A DNA stretch of 64,000 bases, from contig CAMPDV010000893.1 of NCBI GenBank assembly GCA_946699065.1, forward strand, positions 1 through 64,000, given 5' to 3'. This document shows, in pieces, positions 30,001 to 45,000 of the stretch; positions within the stretch are counted from its first letter, which is position 1; each line of letters starts with the position of its first letter. The position numbers were made by a program, and so were the translations under genes. The DNA comes from Loxodes magnus. Its lineage: Eukaryota; Ciliophora; Karyorelictea; Loxodida; Loxodidae. The notes below the pieces were generated by a model, which was not told the origin of the DNA, did not search any database, and saw only the letters and a program-made list of their open reading frames with translations.

Positions 30001-33000
30001 GAGTGGTCACACAGATTATGTATCATCTGTGGCTATATCCAGTGATTCAGAGTTCATCGTATCGGGAAGTTGAGATAAGACGGTGAGACAATGGGACGTC
30101 AAGACAGGTACCTGTAAGACCATGAGTGGTCACACAGATTATGTATCATCTGTGGCTATATCCAGTGATTCAGAGTTCATCGTATCGGGAAGTTGAGATA
30201 AGACGGTGAGACTATGGGACGTCAAGACAGGTACCTGTAAGACCATGAGTGGTCACACAGATTATGTATCATCTATGGCTATATCCAGTGATTCAGAGTT
30301 CATCGTATCGGGAAGTTATGATTATACGGTGAGACTATGGGACGTCAAGACAGGTACCTGTAAGACCATGAGTGGTCACACTAGTGTTGTATATGCTGTG
30401 GCTATATCCAGTGATTCAGAGTTCATCGTATCGGGAAGTTGAGTTAAGACGGTGAGACTATGGGACGTCAAGACAGGTACCTGTAAGACCATGAATGGTC
30501 ACACTAGTGTTGTATCATCTATGGCTATATCCAGTGATTCAGAGTTCATCGTATCGGGAAGTTATGATTATACGGTGAGACTATGGGACGTCAAGACAGG
30601 TACCTGTAAGACCATGAGTGGTCACACAGATTATGTATCATCTGTGGCTATATCCAGTGATTCAGAGTTCATCGTATCGGGAAGTTGAGATAAGACGGTG
30701 AGACTATGGGACGTCAAGACAGGTACCTGTAAGACCATGAGTGGTCACACAGATTATGTATCATCTGTGGCTATATCCAGTGATTCAGAGTTCATCGTAT
30801 CGGGAAGTTGAGATAAGACGGTGAGACTATGGGACGTCAAGACAGGTACCTGTAAGACCATGAGTGGTCACACAGATTATGTATCATCTGTGGCTATATC
30901 CAGTGATTCAGAGTTCATCGTATCGGGAAGTTGAGATAAGACGGTGAGACTATGGGACGTCAAGACAGGTACCTGTAAGACCATGAGTGGTCACACAGAT
31001 TATCTAAGATCTGTGGCTATATCCAGTGATTCAGAGTTCATCGTATCGGGAAGTTGAGATAAGACGGTGAGACTATGGGACGTCAAGACAGGTACCTGTA
31101 AGACCATGAGTGGTCACACAGATTATCTAAGATCTGTGGCTATATCCAGTGATTCAGAGTTCATCGTATCGGGAAGTTGAGATAAGACGGTGAGACTATG
31201 GGACGTCAAGACAGGTACCTGTAAGACCATGAGTGGTCACACAGATTATGTATCATCTATGGCTATATCCAGTGATTCAGAGTTCATCGTATCGGGAAGT
31301 TATGATTATACGGTGAGACTATGGGACGTCAAGACAGGTACCTGTAAGACCATGAGTGGTCACACAGATTATGTATCATCTGTGGCTATATCCAGTGATT
31401 CAGAGTTCATCGTATCGGGAAGTTGAGATAAGACGGTGAGACAATGGGACGTCAAGACAGGTACCTGTAAGACCATGAGTGGTCACACAGATTATGTATC
31501 ATCTGTGGCTATATCCAGTGATTCAGAGTTCATCGTATCGGGAAGTTGAGATAAGACGGTGAGACTATGGGACGTCAAGACAGGTACCTGTAAGACCATG
31601 AGTGGTCACACAGATTATCTAAGATCTGTGGCTATATCCAGTGATTCAGAGTTCATCGTATCGGGAAGTTGAGATAAGACGGTGAGACTATGGGACGTCA
31701 AGACAGGTACCTGTAAGACCATGAGTGGTCACACTAGTTATGTATATGCTGTGGCTATATCCAGTGATTCAGAGTTCATCGTATCGGGAAGTTGAGATAA
31801 GACGGTGAGACTATGGGACGTCAAGACAGGTACCTGTAAGACCATGAGTGGTCACACAGATTATCTAAGATCTGTGGCTATATCCAGTGATTCAGAGTTC
31901 ATCGTATCGGGAAGTTGAGATAAGACGGTGAGACTATGGGACGTCAAGACAGGTACCTGTAAGACCATGAGTGGTCACACTAGTTATGTATATGCTGTGG
32001 CTATATCCAGTGATTCAGAGTTCATCGTATCGGGAAGTTGAGATAAGACGGTGAGACTATGGGACGTCAAGACAGGTACCTGTAAGACCATGAGTGGTCA
32101 CACAGATTATGTATCATCTGTGGCTATATCCAGTGATTCAGAGTTCATCGTATCGGGAAGTTGAGATAAGACGGTGAGACTATGGGACGTCAAGACAGGT
32201 ACCTGTAAGACCATGAGTGGTCACACAGATTATGTATCATCTATGGCTATATCCAGTGATTCAGAGTTCATCGTATCGGGAAGTTATGATTATACGGTGA
32301 GACTATGGGACGTCAAGACAGGTACCTGTAAGACCATGAGTGGTCACACAGATTATGTATCATCTGTGGCTATATCCAGTGATTCAGAGTTCATCGTATC
32401 GGGAAGTTGAGATAAGACGGTGAGACAATGGGACGTCAAGACAGGTACCTGTAAGACCATGAGTGGTCACACAGATTATGTATCATCTGTGGCTATATCC
32501 AGTGATTCAGAGTTCATCGTATCGGGAAGTTGAGATAAGACGGTGAGACTATGGGACGTCAAGACAGGTACCTGTAAGACCATGAGTGGTCACACAGATT
32601 ATGTATCATCTATGGCTATATCCAGTGATTCAGAGTTCATCGTATCGGGAAGTTATGATTATACGGTGAGACTATGGGACGTCAAGACAGGTACCTGTAA
32701 GACCATGAGTGGTCACACTAGTGTTGTATATGCTGTGGCTATATCCAGTGATTCAGAGTTCATCGTATCGGGAAGTTGAGTTAAGACGGTGAGACTATGG
32801 GACGTCAAGACAGGTACCTGTAAGACCATGAATGGTCACACTAGTGTTGTATCATCTATGGCTATATCCAGTGATTCAGAGTTCATCGTATCGGGAAGTT
32901 ATGATTATACGGTGAGACTATGGGACGTCAAGACAGGTACCTGTAAGACCATGAGTGGTCACACAGATTATGTATCATCTGTGGCTATATCCAGTGATTC

Positions 33001-36000
33001 AGAGTTCATCGTATCGGGAAGTTGAGATAAGACGGTGAGACTATGGGACGTCAAGACAGGTACCTGTAAGACCATGAGTGGTCACACAGATTATGTATCA
33101 TCTGTGGCTATATCCAGTGATTCAGAGTTCATCGTATCGGGAAGTTGAGATAAGACGGTGAGACTATGGGACGTCAAGACAGGTACCTGTAAGACCATGA
33201 GTGGTCACACAGATTATGTATCATCTGTGGCTATATCCAGTGATTCAGAGTTCATCGTATCGGGAAGTTGAGATAAGACGGTGAGACTATGGGACGTCAA
33301 GACAGGTACCTGTAAGACCATGAGTGGTCACACAGATTATCTAAGATCTGTGGCTATATCCAGTGATTCAGAGTTCATCGTATCGGGAAGTTGAGATAAG
33401 ACGGTGAGACTATGGGACGTCAAGACAGGTACCTGTAAGACCATGAGTGGTCACACAGATTATCTAAGATCTGTGGCTATATCCAGTGATTCAGAGTTCA
33501 TCGTATCGGGAAGTTGAGATAAGACGGTGAGACTATGGGACGTCAAGACAGGTACCTGTAAGACCATGAGTGGTCACACAGATTATGTATCATCTATGGC
33601 TATATCCAGTGATTCAGAGTTCATCGTATCGGGAAGTTATGATTATACGGTGAGACTATGGGACGTCAAGACAGGTACCTGTAAGACCATGAGTGGTCAC
33701 ACAGATTATGTATCATCTGTGGCTATATCCAGTGATTCAGAGTTCATCGTATCGGGAAGTTGAGATAAGACGGTGAGACAATGGGACGTCAAGACAGGTA
33801 CCTGTAAGACCATGAGTGGTCACACAGATTATGTATCATCTGTGGCTATATCCAGTGATTCAGAGTTCATCGTATCGGGAAGTTGAGATAAGACGGTGAG
33901 ACTATGGGACGTCAAGACAGGTACCTGTAAGACCATGAGTGGTCACACAGATTATCTAAGATCTGTGGCTATATCCAGTGATTCAGAGTTCATCGTATCG
34001 GGAAGTTGAGATAAGACGGTGAGACTATGGGACGTCAAGACAGGTACCTGTAAGACCATGAGTGGTCACACTAGTTATGTATATGCTGTGGCTATATCCA
34101 GTGATTCAGAGTTCATCGTATCGGGAAGTTGAGATAAGACGGTGAGACTATGGGACGTCAAGACAGGTACCTGTAAGACCATGAGTGGTCACACAGATTA
34201 TCTAAGATCTGTGGCTATATCCAGTGATTCAGAGTTCATCGTATCGGGAAGTTGAGATAAGACGGTGAGACTATGGGACGTCAAGACAGGTACCTGTAAG
34301 ACCATGAGTGGTCACACTAGTTATGTATATGCTGTGGCTATATCCAGTGATTCAGAGTTCATCGTATCGGGAAGTTGAGATAAGACGGTGAGACTATGGG
34401 ACGTCAAGACAGGTACCTGTAAGACCATGAGTGGTCACACAGATTATGTATCATCTGTGGCTATATCCAGTGATTCAGAGTTCATCGTATCGGGAAGTTG
34501 AGATAAGACGGTGAGACTATGGGACGTCAAGACAGGTACCTGTAAGACCATGAGTGGTCACACTAGTGTTGTATCTGCTGTGGCTATATCCAGTGATTCA
34601 GAGTTCATCGTATCGGGAAGTTGAGTTAAGACGGTGAGACTATGGGACGTCAAGACAGGTACCTGTAAGACCATGAGTGGTCACACAGATTATGTATCAT
34701 CTATGGCTATATCCAGTGATTCAGAGTTCATCGTATCGGGAAGTTGAGATAAGACGGTGAGACAATGGGACGTCAAGACAGGTACCTGTAAGACCATGAG
34801 TGGTCACACAGATTATGTATCATCTGTGGCTATATCCAGTGATTCAGAGTTCATCGTATCGGGAAGTTGAGATAAGACGGTGAGACTATGGGACGTCAAG
34901 ACAGGTACCTGTAAGACCATGAGTGGTCACACAGATTATGTATCATCTATGGCTATATCCAGTGATTCAGAGTTCATCGTATCGGGAAGTTGAGATAAGA
35001 CGGTGAGACTATGGGACGTCAAGACAGGTACCTGTAAGACCATGAGTGGTCACACTAGTTATGTATATGCTGTGGCTATATCCAGTGATTCAGAGTTCAT
35101 CGTATCGGGAAGTTGAGATAAGACGGTGAGACTATGGGACGTCAAGACAGGTACCTGTAAGACCATGAGTGGTCACACAGATTATGTATCATCTGTGGCT
35201 ATATCCAGTGATTCAGAGTTCATCGTATCGGGAAGTTGAGATAAGACGGTGAGACTATGGGACGTCAAGACAGGTACCTGTAAGACCATGAGTGGTCACA
35301 CAGATTATGTATCATCTATGGCTATATCCAGTGATTCAGAGTTCATCGTATCGGGAAGTTATGATTATACGGTGAGACTATGGGACGTCAAGACAGGTAC
35401 CTGTAAGACCATGAGTGGTCACACAGATTATGTATCATCTATGGCTATATCCAGTGATTCAGAGTTCATCGTATCGGGAAGTTATGATTATACGGTGAGA
35501 CTATGGGACGTCAAGACAGGTACCTGTAAGACCATGAGTGGTCACACTAGTGTTGTATATGCTGTGGCTATATCCAGTGATTCAGAGTTCATCGTATCGG
35601 GAAGTTGAGTTAAGACGGTGAGACTATGGGACGTCAAGACAGGTACCTGTAAGACCATGAATGGTCACACTAGTGTTGTATCATCTATGGCTATATCCAG
35701 TGATTCAGAGTTCATCGTATCGGGAAGTTATGATTATACGGTGAGACTATGGGACGTCAAGACAGGTACCTGTAAGACCATGAGTGGTCACACAGATTAT
35801 GTATCATCTGTGGCTATATCCAGTGATTCAGAGTTCATCGTATCGGGAAGTTGAGATAAGACGGTGAGACAATGGGACGTCAAGACAGGTACCTGTAAGA
35901 CCATGAGTGGTCACACTAGTTATGTATATGCTGTGGCTATATCCAGTGATTCAGAGTTCATCGTATCGGGAAGTTAAGATAATACGGTGAGACTATGGGA

Positions 36001-39000
36001 CGTCAAGACAGGTACCTGTAAGACCATGAGTGGTCACACAGATTATCTAAGATCTGTGGCTATATCCAGTGATTCAGAGTTCATAGTATCGGGAAGTTGA
36101 GATAAGACGGTGAGACTATGGGACGTCAAGACAGGTACCTGTAAGACCATGAGTGGTCACACTAGTTATGTATATGCTGTGGCTATATCCAGTGATTCAG
36201 AGTTCATCGTATCGGGAAGTTGAGATAAGACGGTGAGACTATGGGACGTCAAGACAGGTACCTGTAAGACCATGAGTGGTCACACAGATTATGTATCATC
36301 TGTGGCTATATCCAGTGATTCAGAGTTCATCGTATCGGGAAGTTGAGATAAGACGGTGAGACTATGGGACGTCAAGACAGGTACCTGTAAGACCATGAGT
36401 GGTCACACTAGTGTTGTATCTGCTGTGGCTATATCCAGTGATTCAGAGTTCATCGTATCGGGAAGTTGAGTTAAGACGGTGAGACTATGGGACGTCAAGA
36501 CAGGTACCTGTAAGACCATGAGTGGTCAAACTAGTTATGTATATGCTGTGGCTATATCCAGTGATTCAGAGTTCATCGTATCGGGAAGTTGAGATAAGAC
36601 GGTGAGACTATGGGACGTCAAGACAGGTACCTGTAAGACCATGAGTGGTCACACTAGTGTTGTATATGCTGTGGCTATATCCAGTGATTCAGAGTTCATC
36701 GTATCGGGAAGTTGAGATAAGACGGTGAGACTATGGCACGTCAAGACAGGTACCTGTAAGACCATGAGTGGTCACACAAGTTCTGTATCATCTATGGCTA
36801 TATCCAGTGATTCAGAGTTCATCGTATCGGGAAGTTGAGTTAAGACGGTGAGACTATGGGACGTCAAGACAGGTACCTGTAAGACCATGAGTGGTCACAC
36901 TAGTTATGTATATGCTGTGGCTATATCCAGTGATTCAGAGTTCATCGTATCGGGAAGTAGAGATAAGACGGTGAGACTATGGGACGTCAAGACAGGTACC
37001 TGTAAGACCATGAGTGGTCACACAAGTTCTGTATCATCTATGGCTATATCCAGTGATTCAGAGTTCATCGTATCGGGAAGTAGAGATAAGACGGTGAGAC
37101 TATGGGACGTCAAGACAGGTACCTGTAAGACCATGAGTGGTCACACTAGTTATGTATATGCTGTGGCTATATCCAGTGATTCAGAGTTCATCGTATCGGG
37201 AAGTTGAGATAAGACGGTGAGACTATGGCACGTCAAGACAGGTACCTGTAAGACCATGAGTGGTCACACTAGTTCTGCATCATCTGTGTCTATATCCAGT
37301 GATTCAGAGTTCATCGTATCGGGAAGTTGAGATAAGACGGTGAGACTATGGGACGTCAAGACAGGTACCTGTAAGACCATGAGTGGTCACACTAGTTATG
37401 TATATGCTGTGGCTATATCCAGTGATTCAGAGTTCATCGTATCGGGAAGTTAAGATAATACGGTGAGACTATGGGACGTCAAGACAGGTACCTGTAAGAC
37501 CATGAGTGGTCACACAGATTATCTAAGATCTGTGGCTATATCCAGTGATTCAGAGTTCATAGTATCGGGAAGTTGAGATAAGACGGTGAGACTATGGGAC
37601 GTCAAGACAGGTACCTGTAAGACCATGAGTGGTCACACTAGTTATGTATATGCTGTGGCTATATCCAGTGATTCAGAGTTCATCGTATCGGGAAGTTATT
37701 ATTATCAGGTGAGACTATGGGACGTCAAGACAGGTACCTGTAAGACCATGAGTGGTCACACAGATTATCTAAGATCTGTGGCTATATCCAGTGATTCAGA
37801 GTTCATAGTATCGGGAAGTTGAGATAAGACGGTGAGACTATGGGACGTCAAGACAGGTACCTGTAAGACCATGAGTGGTCACACAGATTATCTAAGATCT
37901 GTGGCTATATCCAGTGATTCAGAGTTCATCGTATCGGGAAGTTATGATTATACGGTGAGACAATGGGACGTCAAGACAGGTACCTGTAAGACCATGAGTG
38001 GTCACACTAGTTATGTATATGCTGTGGCTATATCCAGTGATTCAGAGTTCATCGTATCGGGAAGTTGAGATAAGACGGTGAGACTATGGGACGTCAAGAC
38101 AGGTACCTGTAAGACCATGAGTGGTCACACGGATTCTGTATGATCTGGGGCTATATCCAGTGATTCAGAGTTCATCGTATCGGGAAGTGCAGATAATACG
38201 GTGAGACTATGGGACGTCAAGACAGGTACCTGTAAGACCATGAGTGGTCACACAGATTATGTATCATCTATGGCTATATCCAGTGATTCAGAGTTCATCG
38301 TATCGGGAAGTTGAGATAAGACGGTGAGACTATGGGACGTCAAGACAGGTACCTGTAAGACCATGAGTGGTCACACTAGTTATGTATATGCTGTGGCTAT
38401 ATCCAGTGATTCAGAGTTCATCGTATCGGGAAGTTGAGATAAGACGGTGAGACTATGGGACGTCAAGACAGGTACCTGTAAGACCATGAGTGGTCACACA
38501 AGTTCTGTATCATCTATGGCTATATCCAGTGATTCAGAGTTCATCGTATCGGGAAGTTGAGTTAAGACGGTGAGACTATGGGACGTCAAGACAGGTACCT
38601 GTAAGACCATGAGTGGTCACACAGATTATGTAAGATCTGTGGCTATATCCAGTGATTCAGAGTTCATCGTATCGGGAAGTTGAGATAAGACGGTGAGACT
38701 ATGGGACGTCAAGACAGGTACCTGTAAGACCATGAGTGGTCACACAGATACTGTATCATCTGTGGCTATATCCAGTGATTCAGAGTTCATCGTATCGGGA
38801 AGTTGAGATATGACTGTGAGACTATGGGACGTCAAGACAGGTACCTGTAAGACCATGAGTGGTCACACTAGTGTTGTATATGCTGTGGCTATATCCAGTG
38901 ATTCAGAGTTCATCGTATCGGGAAGTTGAGTTAAGACGGTGAGACTATGGGACGTCAAGACAGGTACCTGTAAGACCATGAGTGGTCACACTAGTGTTGT

Positions 39001-42000
39001 ATCATCTGTGGCTATATCCAGTGATTCAGAGTTCATCGTATCGGGAAGTTAAGATAATACGGTGAGACTATGGGACGTCAAGACAGGTACCTGTAAGACC
39101 ATGAGTGGTCACACAGATTATGTAAGATCTGTGGCTATATCCAGTGATTCAGAGTTCATAGTATCGGGAAGTTGAGATAAGACGGTGAGACAATGGGACG
39201 TCAAGACAGGTACCTGTAAGACCATGAGTGGTCACACTAGTTATGTATATGCTGTGGCTATATCCAGTGATTCAGAGTTCATCGTATCGGGAAGTTATTA
39301 TTATACGGTGAGACTATGGGACGTCAAGACAGGTACCTGTAAGACCATGAGTGGTCACACAGATTATCTAAGATCTGTGGCTATATCCAGTGATTCAGAG
39401 TTCATAGTATCGGGAAGTTGAGATAATACGGTGAGACTATGGGACGTCAAGACAGGTACCTGTAAGACCATGAGTGGTCACACTAGTGTTGTATATGCTG
39501 TGGCTATATCCAGTGATTCAGAGTTCATCGTATCGGGAAGTTGAGTTAAGACGGTGAGACTATGGGACGTCAAGACAGGTACCTGTAAGACCATGAGTGG
39601 TCACACAGATTATGTAAGATCTGTGGCTATATCCAGTGATTCAGAGTTCATCGTATCGGGAAGTTGAGATTATACGGTGAGACTATGGGACGTCAAGACA
39701 GGTACCTGTAAGACCATGAGTGGTCACACTAGTGTTGTATCATCTGTGGCTATATCCAGTGATTCAGAGTTCATCGTATCGGGAAGTAGAGATAAGAAGG
39801 TGAGACTATGGGACGTCAAGACAGGTACCTGTAAGACCATGAGTGGTCACACTAGTTATGTATATGCTGTGGCTATATCCAGTGATTCAGAGTTCATAGT
39901 ATCGGGAAGTTGAGATAAGACGGTGAGACTATGGGACGTCAAGACAGGTACCTGTAAGACCATGAGTGGTCAAACTAGTTATGTATATGCTGTGGCTATA
40001 TCCAGTGATTCAGAGTTCATAGTATCGGGAAGTTGAGATAAGACGGTGAGACTATGGGACGTCAAGACAGGTACCTGTAAGACCATGAGTGGTCACATTG
40101 ATTCTGTATCATCTGTGGCTATATCCAGTGATTCAGAGTTCATCGTATCGGGAAGTCATGATTAGACGGTGAGACTATGGGACGTCAAGACAGGTACCTG
40201 TAAGACCATGAGTGGTCACACAGATTATGTAAGATCTGTGGCTATATCCAGTGATTCAGAGTTCATAGTATCGGGAAGTTATTATTATACGGTGAGACTA
40301 TGGGACGTCAAGACAGGTACCTGTAAGACCATGAGTTGTCACACAGATTATGTAAGATCTGTGGCTATATCCAGTGATTCAGAGTTCATCGTATCGGGAA
40401 GTTGAGATAAGACGGTGAGACTATGGGACGCCAAGACAGGTACCTGTAAGACCATGAGTGGTCACACTAGTTCTGTATCATCTGTGGCTATATCCAGTGA
40501 TTCAGAGTTCATCGTATCGGGAAGTAGAGATAATACGGTGAGACTATGGGACGTCAAGACAGGTACCTGTAAGACCATGAGTGGTCACACAGATTATGTA
40601 TCATCTATGGCTATATCCAGTGATTCAGAGTTCATAGTATCGTGAAGTTGAGATAAGACGGTGAGACTATGGGACGTCAAGACAGGTACCTGTAAGACCA
40701 TGAGTGGTCACACTAGTTCTGTAAGATCTGTGGCTATATCCAGTGATTCAGAGTTCATCGTATCGGGAAGTTGAGTTAAGACGGTGAGACTATGGGACGT
40801 CAAGACAGGTACCTGTAAGACCATGAGTGGTCACACTAGTGTTGTATCTGCTGTGGCTATATCCAGTGATTCAGAGTTCATCGTATCGGGAAGTTGAGTT
40901 AAGACGGTGAGACCATGGGACGTCAAGACAGGTACCTGTAAGACCATGAGTGGTCACACTAGTGTTGTATCATCTGTGGCTATATCCAGTGATTCAGAGT
41001 TCATCGTATCGGGAAGTGCAGATTATACGGTGAGACTATGGGACGTCAAGACAGGTACCTGTAAGACCATGAGTGGTCACACTAGTGTTGTATCATCTGT
41101 GGCTATATCCAGTGATTCAGAGTTCATAGTATCGGGAAGTTGAGATAAGACGGTGAGACTATGGGACGTCAAGACAGGTACCTGTAAGACCATGAGTGGT
41201 CACACTAGTGTTGTATCTGCTGTGGCTATATCCAGTGATTCAGAGTTCATCGTATCGGGAAGTGCAGATTATACGGTGAGACTATGGGACGTCAAGACAG
41301 GTACCTGTAAGACCATGAGTGGTCACACTAGTGTTGTATCATCTGTGGCTATATCCAGTGATTCAGAGTTCATCGTATCGGGAAGTGCAGATAATACGGT
41401 GAGACTATGGGACGTCAAGACAGGTACCTGTAAGACCATGAGTGGTCACACAGATTATGTAAGATCTGTGGCTATATCCAGTGATTCAGAGTTCATCGTA
41501 TCGGGAAGTTGAGTTAAGACGGTGAGACTATGGGACGTCAAGACAGGTACCTGTAAGACCATGAGTGGTCACACTAGTGTTGTATCATCTGTGGCTATAT
41601 CCAGTGATTCAGAGTTCATCGTATCGGGAAGTGCAGATAATACGGTGAGACTATGGGACGTCAAGACAGGTACCTGTAAGACCATGAGTGGTCACACTAG
41701 TGTTGTATCATCTGTGGCTATATCCAGTGATTCAGAGTTCATCGTATCGGGAAGTTAAGATAATACGGTGAGACTATGGGACGTCAAGACAGGTACCTGT
41801 AAGACCATGAGTGGTCACACTAGTGTTGTATGATCTGTGGCTATATCCAGTGATTCAGAGTTCATCGTATCGGGAAGTTATGATTATACGGTGAGACTAT
41901 GGGACGTCAAGACAGGTACCTGTAAGACCATGAGTGGTCACACAGATTCTGCATTCTCTGTGGCTATATCCAGTGATTCAGAGTTCATCGTATCGGGAAG

Positions 42001-45000
42001 TGCAGATAATACGGTGAGACTATGGGACGTCAAGACAGGTACCTGTAAGACCATGAGTGGTCACACTAGTGTTGTATATGCTGTGGCTATATCCAGTGAT
42101 TCAGAGTTCATCGTATCGGGAAGTTGAGTTAAGACGGTGAGACTATGGGACGTCAAGACAGGTACCTGTAAGACCATGAGTGGTCACACTAGTGTTGTAT
42201 CTGCTGTGGCTATATCCAGTGATTCAGAGTTCATCGTATCGGGAAGTGCAGATAATACGGTGAGACTATGGGACGTCAAGACAGGTACCTGTAAGACCAT
42301 GAGTGGTCACACTAGTGTTGTATATGCTGTGGCTATATCCAGTGATTCAGAGTTCATCGTATCGGGAAGTTGAGTTAAGACGGTGAGACTATGGGACGTC
42401 AAGACAGGTACCTGTAAGACCATGAATGGTCACACTAGTTATGTATATGCTGTGGCTATATCCAGTGATTCAGAGTTCATCGTATCGGGAAGTTGAGATA
42501 AGACGGTGAGACTATGGGACGTCAAGACAGGTACCTGTAAGACCATGAGTGGTCACACAGATTATCTAAGATCTGTGGCTATATCCAGTGATTCAGAGTT
42601 CATCGTATCGGGAAGTTGAGATAAGACGGTGAGACTATGGGACGTCAAGACAGGTACCTGTAAGACCATGAGTGGTCACACTAGTGTTGTATCTGCTGTG
42701 GCTATATCCAGTGATTCAGAGTTCATCGTATCGGGAAGTTGAGTTAAGACGGTGAGACCATGGGACGTCAAGACAGGTACCTGTAAGACCATGAGTGGTC
42801 ACACTAGTGTTGTATCATCTGTGGCTATATCCAGTGATTCAGAGTTCATCGTATCGGGAAGTTGAGATAAGACGGTGAGACTATGGGACGTCAAGACAGG
42901 TACCTGTAAGACCATGAGTGGTCACACGGATTCTGTATGATCTGGGGCTATATCCAGTGATTCAGAGTTCATCGTATCGGGAAGTTAAGATAATACGGTG
43001 AGACTATGGGACGTCAAGACAGGTACCTGTAAGACCATGAGTGGTCACACTAGTGTTGTATCATCTGTGGCTATATCCAGTGATTCAGAGTTCATCGTAT
43101 CGGGAAGTGCAGATAATACGGTGAGACTATGGGACGTCAAGACAGGTACCTGTAAGACCATGAGTGGTCACACAGATTATCTAAGATCTGTGGCTATATC
43201 CAGTGATTCAGAGTTCATCGTATCGGGAAGTTGAGATAAGACGGTGAGACTATGGGACGTCAAGACAGGTACCTGTAAGACCATGAGTGGTCACACTAGT
43301 GTTGTATATGCTGTGGCTATATCCAGTGATTCAGAGTTCATCGTATCGGGAAGTTAAGATAATACGGTGAGACTATGGGACGTCAAGACAGGTACCTGTA
43401 AGACCATGAGTGGTCACACTAGTGTTGTATCATCTGTGGCTATATCCAGTGATTCAGAGTTCATCGTATCGGGAAGTGCAGATAATACGGTGAGACTATG
43501 GGACGTCAAGACAGGTACCTGTAAGACCATGAGTGGTCACACTAGTGTTGTATCTGCTGTGGCTATATCCAGTGATTCAGAGTTCATCGTATCGGGAAGT
43601 GCAGATAATACGGTGAGACTATGGGACGTCAAGACAGGTACCTGTAAGACCATGAGTGGTCACACTAGTGTTGTATATGCTGTGGCTATATCCAGTGATT
43701 CAGAGTTCATCGTATCGGGAAGTTGAGTTAAGACGGTGAGACTATGGGACGTCAAGACAGGTACCTGTAAGACCATGAGTGGTCACACAGATTATCTAAG
43801 ATCTGTGGCTATATCCAGTGATTCAGAGTTCATCGTATCGGGAAGTAGAGATAAGACGGTGAGACTATGGGACGTCAAGACAGGTACCTGTAAGACCATG
43901 AGTGGTCACACTAGTGTTGTATGATCTGTGGCTATATCCAGTGATTCAGAGTTCATCGTATCGGGAAGTTGAGTTAAGACGGTGAGACCATGGGACGTCA
44001 AGACAGGTACCTGTAAGACCATGAGTGGTCACACTAGTGTTGTATCATCTGTGGCTATATCCAGTGATTCAGAGTTCATCGTATCGGGAAGTTGAGATAA
44101 GACGGTGAGACTATGGGACGTCAAGACAGGTACCTGTAAGACCATGAGTGGTCACACGGATTCTGTATGATCTGGGGCTATATCCAGTGATTCAGAGTTC
44201 ATCGTATCGGGAAGTTAAGATAATACGGTGAGACTATGGGACGTCAAGACAGGTACCTGTAAGACCATGAGTGGTCACACTAGTGTTGTATCTGCTGTGG
44301 CTATATCCAGTGATTCAGAGTTCATCGTATCGGGAAGTGCAGATAATACGGTGAGACTATGGGACGTCAAGACAGGTACCTGTAAGACCATGAGTGGTCA
44401 CACTAGTGTTGTATCTGCTGTGGCTATATCCAGTGATTCAGAGTTCATCGTATCGGGAAGTTGAGATAAGACGGTGAGACTATGGGACGTCAAGACAGGT
44501 ACCTGTAAGACCATGAGTGGTCACACAGATTATCTAAGATCTGTGGCTATATCCAGTGATTCAGAGTTCATCGTATCGGGAAGTAGAGATAAGACGGTGA
44601 GACTATGGGACGTCAAGACAGGTACCTGTAAGACCATGAGTGGTCACACTAGTGTTGTATCTGCTGTGGCTATATCCAGTGATTCAGAGTTCATCGTATC
44701 GGGAAGTTGAGTTAAGACGGTGAGACCATGGGACGTCAAGACAGGTACCTGTAAGACCATGAGTGGTCACACTAGTGTTGTATCATCTGTGGCTATATCC
44801 AGTGATTCAGAGTTCATCGTATCGGGAAGTTGAGATAAGACGGTGAGACTATGGGACGTCAAGACAGGTACCTGTAAGACCATGAGTGGTCACACGGATT
44901 CTGTATGATCTGGGGCTATATCCAGTGATTCAGAGTTCATCGTATCGGGAAGTTAAGATAATACGGTGAGACTATGGGACGTCAAGACAGGTACCTGTAA

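Larger units (their letters stand above)
17033..35974 (+). repeat. Array zone B: homogeneous TDYVSS units
   Basis: Nearly all units are one of five kinds: TDYVSSV, TDYVSSM, TDYLRSV, TSYVYAV or TSVVYAV, with TGA-GAT-AAG or TAT-GAT-TAT at residues 1-3. The paired order TDYVSSM, then TAT-GAT-TAT, then TDYVSSV recurs about twenty times. Private mutations are very rare, mainly in the older-looking 18.0-18.6 kb stretch (Gly 13 to Asp, Thr 17 to Asn, Ala 29 to Thr, Ser 27 to Phe). This is the most recently homogenised part of the window, with clean 22-unit and 19-unit duplications. Confidence 0.8.
1910..40165 (+). other. Residue-3 TAG units (read as Gln)
   Basis: TAG replaces the usual AAG, TAT or AAT at residue 3 in eight units that I located: 1,910, 4,247, 9,413, 10,766, 17,654, 18,638, 26,387 and 40,163. 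Most come with ACA rather than ACG at Thr 4, and five have GGA (Gly) at residue 1, so they share descent. A DQTVRLWD strand is common in WD40 proteins, which supports Gln. GAG (Glu) also occurs at this column (60,460 and 62,797 region). Confidence 0.6.
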
